From: Rubrivirga marina
GTDB taxonomy: Bacteria > Bacteroidota > Rhodothermia > Rhodothermales > Rubricoccaceae
Length of the DNA stretch: 64,000 nucleotides
Assembly: GCF_002283365.1 (NCBI RefSeq)
Contig: NZ_MQWD01000001.1
Location: forward strand, 2,153,648-2,217,647
Direction of reading: 5' to 3'
A program made the translations under genes and the position numbers. This document shows positions 8,802 to 17,722 of this stretch, piece after piece; positions within the stretch are counted from its first letter, which is position 1, and every line of letters begins with the position of its first letter. A model generated the notes under the pieces. That model made no database searches. It was not told the origin of the DNA and saw only the letters and a list, made by a program, of their open reading frames with translations.

Positions 8802-11579
8802 TTACCAACCGATCCGGCCGCCGGAGCCGCCACCCTGGGTCTGCGGGCGCGGCTCGGGGGCCGGCGCAGCGCGCTCGCGCTGGCGGAACCGGTCGATCAT
8901 CTCGCGGGCCGGTCGGTCGGCCGTCTCGTTCTGGCGGTTGCCGCCGGCCCCCGCCCCCCCGCGCGAGCGGCGCGAGCGGCTGTCGCCCGGCCAGTAGCCC
9001 GAGTCGCCGATCCGGCTCCGACGCGTCGGGGGCTGGTAGTCCTCCGGCCGCTCCAAGTCGAGGTCGGGGTCGAGGCGGATGTCCTCGGGCCCCTCCGTCT
9101 GGAGCTTGCTGAAGAACGCGCCCACGTTGCGGAGGCCCGTCCGGCCGCCCTGCCCGACCGACGTCGAGGGGTACTTGATGCGCCGGTCGTCGAAGCCCGT
9201 CCACGAGCCGACGACGAGCTCGGGCGTCATGCCGATGAACCAGCCGTCGGCGTTCTCCTGCGTCGTGCCCGTCTTGCCGGCCATGTCGAGGCGCGAGACG
9301 CCCTCGAAGCCGCCGATCCCGCGGCCCGTGCCCGCCTGCACGACGGCGCGCATGGCGTCGAACGTGGTGTAGGCCGTGCTCGGGTTGAGGACCTCGCGGG
9401 CGACCGGCGTGAAGTCCTCGATCACGTTCCCGTAGCGGTCCTCGATCCGGTCGACGGCCAGGACGATCTGCGGCGGGACGTCCGCGTTCTGCGGGCGGTC
9501 CTCCTGGAGCGTCGGCCCGTGGTAGACGCCGTAGTTGGCGATCGTGGCGTAGGCCGTGACCATCTCGAGGAGCGAGACGTCCTGCGTGCCGAGCGCGATC
9601 GAGCGGGGGTAGCAGTCGTTCTTGCGGGCCTCGAAGGGCGGGCACGTCTCGGCGTCGAACTCGGGGAGCTCGAGCGGCGTGCGGATGCCCATCTGGTAGG
9701 CCGTCCGCGCGATCTCGGAGGTCCCGAAGTGCTTCGTGATCCGGGCTGCGACGACGTTGCGGGAGCTCCGGAGGCCCTCGGCGAGCGTCGTGTAGCCGGC
9801 GTAGCCGCCGCCCGAGTTCTGCGGGGCCCAGTCGCCCCAGCGGAACGGGCTGTCGAAGACGCCCGACTGCGGCGAGTACCCGTTGTTGAACGCCGTCGCG
9901 TAGGCGAACAGCTTGAACGTCGAGCCCGGCTGGCGTCGGGCCTGGCCGCCGTGGTCGTACTTGTTGAGCACGAAGTCGCGGCCGCCGACCCACGCCTTGA
10001 CCTGGCCGCTCGTCGGGTCCATCGCGATGAGGCCGGCCTCGAGCCGCGTGCGGGCCTGCTTGAGCGAGTCCATGAACGCGCCGTTCTGGCGGAGCTGGGC
10101 GACGGCCTGCTCCGCGGAGGCGCCCTCGGCCGTGAGGCGGCGGAAGCGGTCGGTCTCGCGGACGTATTCGTTGACGACGGCTGTATTCCGGCTCCACCAG
10201 TACCCGAACGGGTTTGAGGGCGAGCCCCAGCCGTTGTTGACGATCCCCTGGAGCCGGTCCATCTCCTCTTGGACGGCCGCCGCCGCGAGGGCCTGCATCC
10301 GGCTGTCGATGGTCGTGTGGATGACGAGCCCGTCCTCGTAGGGGTCGTAGCCGTTGGCCTCGGCCCACTCGCGGAACCACAAGCGGAGGACCTCCGCGAA
10401 GTGCGGGGCGATGTTGTCCTCGTGGCTGTAGACGTCGAACGCGAGCCGGATCGGCGCCTCGCGGGCCGCCTGGTAGGCCGCCTCGTCGAGGACGCCCTGG
10501 TTCCGCATGTTCATCAGCACGACGTTGCGCCGGTTGATGGCGGCCTCGTTCTGGCTCTCGACGATGACCGGGCCCGGCTCGCTGTCTGTCGGGTCGGGGT
10601 CGGCGGCCCGGCACTCGGCCGAGATGCCGCCCTCGGCGAGGCACGGGTTGTAGCGGCTGTTGGCCGCGAGCATCCCGATCAGCGTGGCCGACTCGCCGGC
10701 GTCGAGGTCGAGCGCGGGCTTCGAGAAGAACGTCTGCGAGGCGGCCTCGATGCCGTAGGCGTTATAGAGGAACGGGACCGTGTTGAGGTAGGCCTCGAGG
10801 ATCTCTGGCTTCGTGTACGTCCGCTCGAGGCGGACGGCGATGAGGATCTCCTTGGCCTTCCGAACGACGGACTTCTCGCCGACGCGGAAGCCGGTCGCGT
10901 CGCGGTAGAGGTTCCGCGCCAGCTGCATCGTGATGGTCGAGGCGCCGCGGGCCTCGCCGGACGTCAGGAAGTCCTTGAGGATGGCGCCGAAGGCGTAGAG
11001 GTCGACGCCCCAGTGGTCGAAGAACCGGCGGTCCTCGGTGGCGATGAGGGCCTGGGGGACGTAGTCGCTCATCTCGTCGAGCCCGACCCACGTCCGGTTC
11101 TCGTCCGCGTAGTAGCGGGCGAGCTCCTGGCCGTCGGCGGTGAGGACCTGCGTGGCGAGGAGGTTCTCCGTGTTCTCGATCTGCTCGAACGAGGGGAGGT
11201 TCTGGCTGAGGTAGGCGACCACGCCGAGGCCGGCGAACACGCCGAGGCCGATCAGCCCGAGCACGATGGCGAGCGCGCGGCCGACGCGGCGGCGGCGCTC
11301 GGCGGCGGGGCCCGTCGGCGGCGGCGGCGCGGCGGGGCCGGGCGGCGGCACGAGGCCGGCGTCGCGGGCGGCCCCGTCGCCGCCCGGCGTCCGGACGTCG
11401 GGCGAGCCGAAGAACGAGGCGAGCTCGTCGTCCTCGGCCGACCGCGCGCGGCGGGGGGCCGGGCGGGCCGCCGGGGCGCCGGCCGTGCCGCGCCGCTCGT
11501 CGAGGGCGGCGTGGCGGGCGTCGGGCGAGCCGAAGAAGGTCTCGAGCTCGTCGTCGGTGTACTGCGTGTCGTCGTCCAT
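8802..11579 (-). CDS. Class A penicillin-binding protein (PBP1A-type transglycosylase/transpeptidase)
   Basis: 925 aa from ATG 11579; the long open upstream extension lies antisense to other genes. A cytoplasmic N-tail of about 95 residues carries a duplicated motif DDELxxFFGSPDxR at residues 9-22 and 50-63. A membrane helix follows (VGRALAIVLGLIGLGVFAGL). The GT51 domain has ATEDRRFFDHWG with the catalytic Glu near 181, then RGASTITMQLARNLY. The transpeptidase domain has STFK near 553, SSRN, and KTGTTQ near 768. The C-terminus is a low-complexity Arg/Gly/Gln tail. It polymerises and cross-links peptidoglycan. The next gene upstream on the same strand is the LpxH-like gene, 32 bp away, so the two may be co-transcribed. 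Confidence 0.95.
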   Translation of the reverse strand: MDDDTQYTDDELETFFGSPDARHAALDERRGTAGAPAARPAPRRARSAEDDELASFFGSPDVRTPGGDGAARDAGLVPPPGPAAPPPPTGPAAERRRRVGRALAIVLGLIGLGVFAGLGVVAYLSQNLPSFEQIENTENLLATQVLTADGQELARYYADENRTWVGLDEMSDYVPQALIATEDRRFFDHWGVDLYAFGAILKDFLTSGEARGASTITMQLARNLYRDATGFRVGEKSVVRKAKEILIAVRLERTYTKPEILEAYLNTVPFLYNAYGIEAASQTFFSKPALDLDAGESATLIGMLAANSRYNPCLAEGGISAECRAADPDPTDSEPGPVIVESQNEAAINRRNVVLMNMRNQGVLDEAAYQAAREAPIRLAFDVYSHEDNIAPHFAEVLRLWFREWAEANGYDPYEDGLVIHTTIDSRMQALAAAAVQEEMDRLQGIVNNGWGSPSNPFGYWWSRNTAVVNEYVRETDRFRRLTAEGASAEQAVAQLRQNGAFMDSLKQARTRLEAGLIAMDPTSGQVKAWVGGRDFVLNKYDHGGQARRQPGSTFKLFAYATAFNNGYSPQSGVFDSPFRWGDWAPQNSGGGYAGYTTLAEGLRSSRNVVAARITKHFGTSEIARTAYQMGIRTPLELPEFDAETCPPFEARKNDCYPRSIALGTQDVSLLEMVTAYATIANYGVYHGPTLQEDRPQNADVPPQIVLAVDRIEDRYGNVIEDFTPVAREVLNPSTAYTTFDAMRAVVQAGTGRGIGGFEGVSRLDMAGKTGTTQENADGWFIGMTPELVVGSWTGFDDRRIKYPSTSVGQGGRTGLRNVGAFFSKLQTEGPEDIRLDPDLDLERPEDYQPPTRRSRIGDSGYWPGDSRSRRSRGGAGAGGNRQNETADRPAREMIDRFRQRERAAPAPEPRPQTQGGGSGGRIGW

Positions 11580-11611
11580 GGGGCCGGGCGCGAGCGCCGG
11601 AGGTCCGGAAT

Positions 11612-12553
11612 CTAGAGGGTGGGGGCCGCCTCGGGGCGGGGAGACGCGGGTCGGTCCGCCTCGGGCGTGTCGCCGAGGCGGGAAGCGAGGGGCTCGGCGG
11701 CCCCGTCGCGCCAGCGGAAGAGGGCCGGGCCGTAGGCGTCGAGCCGCGCGAAGGTCCGACGGCCGAACCAGTAGCCGGGGTTGAGGTACGTCCCGTGGGG
11801 CATCTCCGTGAGGGCCTCTTGGTGCGAGTGACCGAACGCCACGAGGTCGGCAGAGGTCCGCTCCAGCGTCCGGCGGGCGGCGTCGGCGAGGCGCATGTCC
11901 GTTGCGGGCGCGGGCGCGCCGTCGGTCCCGAAGGTCCGGGCGACGCGGCGGGCGAGGGCGTAGCCGGCGTCGCCGGGGAGGCCCATGCGGTAGAGGCGGG
12001 CCATGAGCGGGGCTCGGAGGAGCGGCTTCAGACGGGGGGAGAGCCGGTCGGAGGCATCGTGGACGTCGCCGTGCGCAATATACAGGGCCCGCCCGTCGCG
12101 GCGCGGCTCCCAGGCGTCCCGCACCAGCGTCACGCCGACGTCGCGCTCGAAGAAGTCGAGGTGCCACGGGTCCCGGTTGCCGACGACGTAGACCACCTCG
12201 GCGTCGCGGTCGCACCACTCGGCCAGCAGCCCGACGAGGCGGGGCGCGGCCTTGGGGATGAGGTGGCGGTACTCGATGTACTGATCGTAGACGTCGCCGA
12301 GGAGGACCAGGGTGCCCCCCTCGTCCACGATCTCGCGCTCGTGCCGCCGCAGCAGGGCGACGGCGTCGCGCTCGGCGGCGCGCGTGGCATCGCGCGTGCC
12401 GCGGCCGAGGTGGAGGTCGGAGAGGAAGAGGAGCAGGGGGCGGAGGGCCAGGGGCCAGGGCGTGCGGGGCAAGAAACGGCGCCCCCCGCTCGGTCGCGTG
12501 CGCTGCGAGGATTCTTCGACCCGGGTGCGGACGAAGCCTCTGCGAGGGCTCAT
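11612..12553 (-). CDS. lpxH: LpxH-like UDP-2,3-diacylglucosamine diphosphatase family metallophosphoesterase
   Basis: 313 aa from ATG 12553. The motifs are LFLSDLHLG, LLGDVYDQYIEY, VVGNRDPWHLDFFE, IAHGDVHDASD and FGHSHQ, with the Y-I-E-Y-R/IPK segment typical of Bacteroidota-type LpxH. It would hydrolyse UDP-2,3-diacylglucosamine to lipid X in lipid A synthesis, or is a close paralogue. The start is uncertain: TTG at 12472 would remove 27 Arg-rich residues and begin just before the phosphoesterase core. The sequence GNRDPW replaces the usual GNHD, so the normal metal-site His is an Arg, which may weaken activity or mark a subfamily. The 3' end holds a copy of the palindromic element (11656-11681). 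Divergent from the rhomboid gene. Confidence 0.72.
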   Translation of the reverse strand: MSPRRGFVRTRVEESSQRTRPSGGRRFLPRTPWPLALRPLLLFLSDLHLGRGTRDATRAAERDAVALLRRHEREIVDEGGTLVLLGDVYDQYIEYRHLIPKAAPRLVGLLAEWCDRDAEVVYVVGNRDPWHLDFFERDVGVTLVRDAWEPRRDGRALYIAHGDVHDASDRLSPRLKPLLRAPLMARLYRMGLPGDAGYALARRVARTFGTDGAPAPATDMRLADAARRTLERTSADLVAFGHSHQEALTEMPHGTYLNPGYWFGRRTFARLDAYGPALFRWRDGAAEPLASRLGDTPEADRPASPRPEAAPTL

Positions 12554-12632
12554 GGGCGCACCGAGGCGTGCGCAACTTCCCCCGCAGCGCCCCGTTCGCG
12601 GCGTCCACCCTGGCGTCCCCCCTCCGCCCCTC

Positions 12633-13349
12633 GTGCAGAACGCGTACCACCCGCCCTCGTCGTTCGGCCTGTTTCCACCGGTCGTCAAGAACCTCCTGAT
12701 CCTGAACGGGCTGGCGTTCCTGGCGCAGGTCATCTTCGAGGCGCGGACGACGGAGCCGTTCGACGCGATCACGCGCCTCTTCGCGCTGTGGCCCATCGGG
12801 GGCCCTGAGGCCATCCAGTTCCGCGACGGACTCGTCGAGTTCGGGACGTTCCAGCCGTGGCAGCTCGTGACGAGCGCGTTCCTCCACGGCGGGTTCGGCC
12901 ACATCCTCTTCAACCTGTTCGGGCTGTGGATGTTTGGCGGGGCCATCGAGCGCGTGATGGGGTCGAAGCGGTTCCTCGGGTTCTACCTCGCGTGCGTGCT
13001 GGGCGCGAGCCTGCTCCAGGTGGCCGTCACGTCGTGGCCGTTCCTGATGGGCGACGGCACGGGCATCCCGATCCCGACGCTGGGCGCCTCGGGCGGCGTC
13101 CTGGGCGTGATGGCGGCGTTCGGGCTGTTGTACCCCGAGTCCCCGATCTACCTCCTATTTTTCCCCGTCCCGATCCCGGCCAAGTGGTTCGTGCTCGGGT
13201 ACGCCGCGTTCAGCCTGTTCGCCGGGGTCACCGACGTCCAGGCCGGCGTGGCCCACTTCGCCCACCTCGGCGGGATGCTGACCGGGGCTGTCGTCGTGCT
13301 GTACTGGCTGGGGCGGCTGCCCCTCCGCCCCCGGACCCGCCCCCTCTAA
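12633..13349 (+). CDS. Rhomboid-family intramembrane serine protease
   Basis: 238 aa from GTG 12633, chosen because MQNAYHPPSSFG directly precedes the first helix; upstream in-frame sequence overlaps the divergent gene. Six or so membrane helices. HGGFGHILFNLFGLWMFG is the conserved N-terminal rhomboid signature with HxxxxHxxxN. The catalytic serine is in GASGGVLGVMAAF (about residue 152) and the catalytic histidine in GVAHFAHLGGMLTG (about 208-211). It should cleave single-pass membrane proteins within the membrane. It is followed after 19 bp by a second rhomboid-like gene lacking these residues. Confidence 0.92.
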   Translation: MQNAYHPPSSFGLFPPVVKNLLILNGLAFLAQVIFEARTTEPFDAITRLFALWPIGGPEAIQFRDGLVEFGTFQPWQLVTSAFLHGGFGHILFNLFGLWMFGGAIERVMGSKRFLGFYLACVLGASLLQVAVTSWPFLMGDGTGIPIPTLGASGGVLGVMAAFGLLYPESPIYLLFFPVPIPAKWFVLGYAAFSLFAGVTDVQAGVAHFAHLGGMLTGAVVVLYWLGRLPLRPRTRPL

Positions 13350-13368
13350 CCCGGACCTCGCCCCAGGC

Positions 13369-14247
13369 ATGGCCGCCGCCGACTCCCCGCTCTTCCGGTT
13401 CCAGCTGTGGCGGGCCGCGCTCCCGCCGGCCCTCCGGCTGCTGCTGACGGTCAACCTCGTGACGTACCTCGCGTACGTCGTGCTGGCGCTGCTCGCCGCG
13501 TTCGGCGTGCCGGCGATCGCCGTCGTCGACTACCTGATGCTACCGGCGAGCCCCGAGGGGGCCCTCCGCCTCCCGTGGACGCCGTTGACCTACGGGTTCG
13601 TCAACGCCTTCGGCGGGTTCTTCGGGCTGATCTCGTTCGTGTTCGGGTTCTACTGGCTCCAGTGGATGGGTCGGGACTACGAGGAGAGCTATGGGGCACA
13701 CCGGCTGTTCGGGCTCTACGTCCTCGGTGCGCTCGGGGGCGCCGTGGTGGGCCTGGCGCTCGGCGCGCTCCTCCCGATGCCGCGCCCGTTCTACTTCGGG
13801 CTGTGGACGCCCGTGACGGCCGTCCTCTGCGCGGTCGCGACGCTCCATCCCGACCGACAGATCGGCCTGTTTCTGCTCGGCGTGGTCCCGATGAAGTGGA
13901 TCGCCGTCGGGTTCGTCGTGCTCAGCCTCGCCTTCTCGGCCGACCTCACGGTGCTGGGCGCGGCGCTCGCGGGCGTCCTGTTCGGACGCGCGCAGCGGGC
14001 GGGGCGTGACCCGGCCTTTTGGGCCGCCCCGCTCTTCGGCGCCCGCCGTCGCCGGCCGGCCGCGAAAGCCGCGCCGGTCCGCAACAGCCCGTTCGGCCGG
14101 TCCAAAGCGGCCGGTGGCGGCCGCCCGGGGGCGGCGCCGAGCGCGCGCCTCGACGTGGACGCGATCCTCGACAAGATCCTCGAGAAGGGCTACGACAGCC
14201 TGACGGCGGAGGAGAAGGAGGCGCTCGACCGGGCCAGCCGTGACTGA
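13369..14247 (+). CDS. Rhomboid-like pseudoprotease with cytosolic C-terminal tail
   Basis: 292 aa. The membrane layout parallels the preceding rhomboid, but FGLWTPVTAVL stands where GxSG should be, and ADLTVLGAALAG where the HxxHxxG motif should be, so both catalytic residues are missing. About 85 cytosolic residues follow the last helix: a basic Arg/Ala/Gly linker and a final conserved-looking helix (LDKILEKGYDSLTAEEKEAL) as in other Bacteroidota rhomboid-family proteins. It is expected to be an iRhom/derlin-like binding partner rather than an enzyme, possibly of the active rhomboid next to it. The 3' end overlaps the next gene by 8 bp. Confidence 0.82.
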   Translation: MAAADSPLFRFQLWRAALPPALRLLLTVNLVTYLAYVVLALLAAFGVPAIAVVDYLMLPASPEGALRLPWTPLTYGFVNAFGGFFGLISFVFGFYWLQWMGRDYEESYGAHRLFGLYVLGALGGAVVGLALGALLPMPRPFYFGLWTPVTAVLCAVATLHPDRQIGLFLLGVVPMKWIAVGFVVLSLAFSADLTVLGAALAGVLFGRAQRAGRDPAFWAAPLFGARRRRPAAKAAPVRNSPFGRSKAAGGGRPGAAPSARLDVDAILDKILEKGYDSLTAEEKEALDRASRD

Positions 14248-15415
14248 GACGACGCCGACCCCGCACCGTCGCCGCGGGGCGATCGGGCGGGCGCTGCTGG
14301 CCCTCGTCGAGGCTCCCGTCGCGGTCGCCGTCCTCGTGGGTCTCGCGGCCCCGTGGCTCCCGCCGCGGCCCTACTGGTGGGCGCAGCTCGTCGCCATCGG
14401 GCTGCCGTACGCGTCGTGGGCGCTGGCGGCGTTCGGCGTGGTGTGGCTGCTCGGGCGGCGGTGGCGGGCCGTGGCGTTCCACGCCGTGCTGCTCCTGATC
14501 GTCGGCGTCCGGGCCGGCGGCCTCGGGCGGCTCGCCGAGGCGGGCACGGCCGGGCCGGACGACCTCGTCCTGACGACGTTCAACGTGCCCCAGTCCGGCC
14601 CCAGCCGCGAGGCCCTGGCCGATTCCGTCGTGGCCTTCGTGGGTGCCGCCGCGCCCGACGTCCTCTTGATGCAGGACGCCCACGTGGCGACGCGCGTCCG
14701 CGGCCCGTCGCTCGAGGGGGTCCAGGTGGAGGCCGTGCGGACGCGGCTGCCGTACCGGCTCGTGCTCCCGGCCCGGCTGGCCAACCACCCCGGCTGGCAG
14801 AGCAACTCGACCGACGTCCCGGTCTTCCTGCGCGAGGGGGCGGGCGTGGAGGTGGTCGAGCAGGAGGTGCTCATCATCGGCGTCGAGCGCGACCCCGACG
14901 TGTCGCTCGCGCTCCGGTCGCACCTCCGCTGGGGTGGGCGCGAGCTCGTCGTGTACAACGTCCACCTCCGGTCGTTCGGCTCGCCGAAGCCGTGGGAGGA
15001 CGACGCCGTCCGCCTCACGAGCCCCTCGACGTGGGCCCCGTACCTCCGCCAGTACCGCGGGGTCTACGCCCGGCGCGGCGACGAGGCCGACCAGATCGCC
15101 GACGCCATCGCGGCCGAGACGCTCCCGGTCGTCGTCGCGGGCGACTTCAACTCGACGGCCGACAACTGGAGCTACCACCGCCTCCGCACGGCCGGCGGCG
15201 TGTCCCGGACCGACGCCAAGCAGGCCGCCGGCGGGCTCGACTGGGGCCGGACGTACCACGCCGAGCGCCCGTTCGTCCGCATCGACTTCGTCCTCGTCGA
15301 CCCGGCGCTCGAGGTGACCTCGGCGACGACGACGCCCGTCGCGTTCTCCGATCACCGCCCGGTCCGCGTCGGCCTCCGCTGGCGCGACGGGGTGGAGGGC
15401 GCCGAGACGGAGTAG
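14240..15415 (+). CDS. Membrane-anchored endonuclease/exonuclease/phosphatase-fold protein
   Basis: 391 aa from GTG 14240, overlapping the pseudo-rhomboid stop. The first 95 residues contain about three helices (ALVEAPVAVAVLVGLAAPWL, then two more). The EEP catalytic domain follows: TTFNVPQ, LLMQDAH in place of the more usual Q-E, VVAGDFNSTADNW, IDFVLVD, and FSDHRPV at the end, which are the metal-binding and base residues of the DNase I/phosphatase fold. The catalytic domain is probably on the extracytoplasmic side. The substrate is unknown and could be a nucleic acid, phospholipid or phosphosugar. Overlap with the rhomboid-like gene implies co-translation. Confidence 0.85.
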   Translation: MTETTPTPHRRRGAIGRALLALVEAPVAVAVLVGLAAPWLPPRPYWWAQLVAIGLPYASWALAAFGVVWLLGRRWRAVAFHAVLLLIVGVRAGGLGRLAEAGTAGPDDLVLTTFNVPQSGPSREALADSVVAFVGAAAPDVLLMQDAHVATRVRGPSLEGVQVEAVRTRLPYRLVLPARLANHPGWQSNSTDVPVFLREGAGVEVVEQEVLIIGVERDPDVSLALRSHLRWGGRELVVYNVHLRSFGSPKPWEDDAVRLTSPSTWAPYLRQYRGVYARRGDEADQIADAIAAETLPVVVAGDFNSTADNWSYHRLRTAGGVSRTDAKQAAGGLDWGRTYHAERPFVRIDFVLVDPALEVTSATTTPVAFSDHRPVRVGLRWRDGVEGAETE

Positions 15416-15492
15416 GCGCGCCGGCCGGGAACGCCGGGCAGGGCGCGCATGTCTGGGGACATCCCCCAGTTGCTTCTCCCCGGACGCCCTCG

Positions 15493-16452
15493 ATGACCCT
15501 GACCCAGAGCCTCTTCGCAATGGGGGGGGGCGTGCTCCTGCTGTTGGCCGGTGCCGAGGGGCTCGTGCGCGGGGCGTCCGCGTTGGCGCTGCGGATCGGG
15601 ATCTCGCCGCTCGTCGTCGGCCTGACGGTCGTGGCCATCGGGACGTCAAGCCCGGAGCTGGTCGTGAGCGTCCAAGCTGCGCTGGCGGGCGAGGGCGGCG
15701 TGGCGATCGGCAACGTCGTCGGGTCGAACGTCGCCAACCTCGGGCTCATCGTGGGCGTGGCCGCCGTGCTCTCGCCGATGGCCGTCGACCCGAAGCTGGT
15801 CCGCCACGACGTGCCGGTGATGCTGGCGTCGATGGTCGTGCTCGTGCTGTTCCTGCTCGACGGCAAGCTGGTGCGGTGGGAGGGCGCGCTGCTCCTGTGC
15901 GCGGCGGTGATCTACACGTTCGACGGGATTCGGACATCGCGGCGCGACGAGCGGGCGCGGCGGGCGGCGCTGCCGCCGGAGGTCCGCGACGCGATGCACG
16001 AGGCGGCCGTCGGGTTCAAGCGGCACCTCCTGCTCGTGGTGGGCGGCGTCGCCCTCCTCGTCTACGGGGCCGACCTCCTGCTGGCCGGCGCCGTCGAGGC
16101 CGCCAGCCGGCTGGGCGTGAGCGAGGCCGTCGTCGGGCTCACGCTCGTCGCCCTCGGGACGAGCCTCCCGGAGCTGGCGACGACGGTCGTGGCGGCGCGA
16201 CGGGGCGAGGCCGAGATCGCGCTCGGCAACGCCGTCGGGTCCAACATCTTCAACGTGTTCAGCGTGCTCGGCCCGGCCGCGCTCGCGGCGCCGATCGCCG
16301 CGCTCGGCGTCGGGTCCGACGTGCTCGCCATCATGGTGGGCTTCGGCGTGCTGACGCTGTTCTTCCTCATCACCGGCGGGCGGACGCGCCGGTGGGAGGG
16401 CGTCGTGTTGCTGCTCGGCTACGCCGGCTACATCTGGTGGATCGTGTCGTGA
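15493..16452 (+). CDS. CaCA-family Ca2+/Na+ (cation) antiporter, YrbG-like, paralogue 1
   Basis: 319 aa, about ten hydrophobic helices in two inverted repeats. The alpha-repeat signatures are AIGTSSPELVVSV with GNVVGSNVANLGLI in the first half and ALGTSLPELATTV with GNAVGSNIFNVFSV in the second. The acidic residues in both GTSxPE motifs, needed for cation exchange, are present. A cytosolic charged loop (RTSRRDERARRA) separates the halves. A second, closely related gene lies at 22489. The gap to the upstream gene is 77 bp. Confidence 0.92.
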   Translation: MTLTQSLFAMGGGVLLLLAGAEGLVRGASALALRIGISPLVVGLTVVAIGTSSPELVVSVQAALAGEGGVAIGNVVGSNVANLGLIVGVAAVLSPMAVDPKLVRHDVPVMLASMVVLVLFLLDGKLVRWEGALLLCAAVIYTFDGIRTSRRDERARRAALPPEVRDAMHEAAVGFKRHLLLVVGGVALLVYGADLLLAGAVEAASRLGVSEAVVGLTLVALGTSLPELATTVVAARRGEAEIALGNAVGSNIFNVFSVLGPAALAAPIAALGVGSDVLAIMVGFGVLTLFFLITGGRTRRWEGVVLLLGYAGYIWWIVS

Positions 16453-16466
16453 GCCGGTCCGGCGGT

Positions 16467-16490
16467 GCCCGCCTCGGCGCCGAGGCGGGC
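16467..16490. repeat. Palindromic intergenic element, copy 2
   Basis: A perfect 24-bp palindrome centred on GGCGCC (core CCGCCTCGGCGCCGAGGCGG), 15 bp after the antiporter stop codon. A partial copy (CGAGGCGGGCGGA) follows at about 16520. Confidence 0.8.
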
Positions 16491-16610
16491 GGAGCTGAGG
16501 GTTTGCTGAGAACCGGCCCGAGGCGGGCGGATTCGCGCCAGATCCCCCGGGCCGTGCTGAACGAAGTCGGCCCCGAGCGCGTTCTTGCGCCGCGCCCCCC
16601 TTCCCACCTC

Positions 16611-17582
16611 ATGCGCTTTCTCCTCCTCGCCGTCGCCCTCGCTGGGCTCGCCATCGCGCCGCGTGCGCAGAGCGACCGGTCGCTGTACAACCAGGACCGT
16701 CTCGCCGAGCTCCTCTACGCCAACCGCGCCGAGAGCCTCGCCGAGGTCCCGTCGGTCACCTACCGTTACCACACGCTCGACCACGAGAGCGGCAACTCGA
16801 TCCTCGCCCGGCACATGCTGTACGAGGAGGTCGGGGAGGGCGACGCCCGCACGGGGCGCGACCTGCTCAACGGGATGGTCGCCTTCCTGAATGGCGTGTT
16901 CATCCAAGAGCTTCGGAACGGCGACACGATCGTGCTCCCGAGCGTGGTCGGGGCCGACCCGCGCGCCTACAGCCCGTTCCCGCTCGTCTACGACGGCGGC
17001 GAGCCCTTCGACAAGCTATTCGTCATCCACAAGTCGGTCCAGGCGTGGGCCGGTTACGAGAACGGCCGCCTCGCGCGGTGGGGCCTCGTCTCGACCGGGG
17101 CCGACGGCTCGGAGACGCCGAACGGCCGGTTCAACTTCAACTGGAAGGAGCTCCACCGCGTGAGCACGCTCTCGCCCCCGGGCCAGAGCTGGGACATGCG
17201 GTGGGTGTTCAACTTCCACGACCGGCGCGGCATCCACGTCCACCAGTACTACGCGCTCCCGACGACGGGCGCCGCGAGCCACGGCTGCGTCCGCCTCATG
17301 ACGGCCGACGCGCAGTGGATCTACGACTGGGCCGACGGTTGGAAGACGACGAACGGCGGTGCCGAGCGCGGCCTCGCCAGCCGCGGGCGCATCCTGGAGC
17401 AGGGCACGATGGTCCTCGTGCTCGGCGACGCGCCCGACGGCGCGCCCCAGCGGTTCCGCGACGTGAACGGCTCGCCGGAGCTGATCCGCGTCGAGCTCCC
17501 CGACGACCCGTACAGCGTCGAGCCCGGGACCGACCAGCAGGTCCGGTTCGACCGGATCCGCCGCGCGCATACGGCGTCGTAA
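16611..17582 (+). CDS. Secreted L,D-transpeptidase (YkuD domain)
   Basis: 323 aa from ATG 16611, where the signal peptide starts (MRFLLLAVALAGLAIAPRAQ). The YkuD catalytic motif is complete: HVHQYYALPTTGAASHGCVR, with the His, SHGC cysteine and Arg. Upstream in the domain lie LFVIHKSVQAWAGYENG and ETPNGRFNFNW. It should form 3-3 peptidoglycan cross-links or attach proteins to peptidoglycan in the periplasm. The N-terminal 120 residues are of unknown function. A hairpin-rich stretch follows the gene. Confidence 0.9.
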   Translation: MRFLLLAVALAGLAIAPRAQSDRSLYNQDRLAELLYANRAESLAEVPSVTYRYHTLDHESGNSILARHMLYEEVGEGDARTGRDLLNGMVAFLNGVFIQELRNGDTIVLPSVVGADPRAYSPFPLVYDGGEPFDKLFVIHKSVQAWAGYENGRLARWGLVSTGADGSETPNGRFNFNWKELHRVSTLSPPGQSWDMRWVFNFHDRRGIHVHQYYALPTTGAASHGCVRLMTADAQWIYDWADGWKTTNGGAERGLASRGRILEQGTMVLVLGDAPDGAPQRFRDVNGSPELIRVELPDDPYSVEPGTDQQVRFDRIRRAHTAS

Positions 17583-17602
17583 CGTCTCGTCTCCCGTCCG
17601 CC

Positions 17603-17638
17603 TCGCCCCGCCTCGGCGCGTCTGCCGAGGCGGGGCGA
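17603..17638 (+). terminator. Terminator-like hairpin built from the palindromic element, copy 3
   Basis: A 15-bp perfect stem (TCGCCCCGCCTCGGC / GCCGAGGCGGGGCGA) with a 6-nt loop, followed by CTCGTTTCTTCG, located 20 bp after the L,D-transpeptidase stop. A more degenerate copy follows at 17667-17697 (CCTCCCCCACCTCG ... CGAGGCGGAGGGGG). Confidence 0.7.
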
Positions 17639-17722
17639 CTCGTTTCTTCGACGGTCAACGGCCGACCTCCCCCACCTCGATGCCGAGGCGGAGGGGGCGC
17701 CGCTCGATCTCCGTGCGTGCTC

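Noticed and set aside
15450..15475. CTGGGGACATCCCCCAG as terminator between the EEP gene and antiporter
   Set aside because: Stem of only 6 bp and no T tract; too weak to call.
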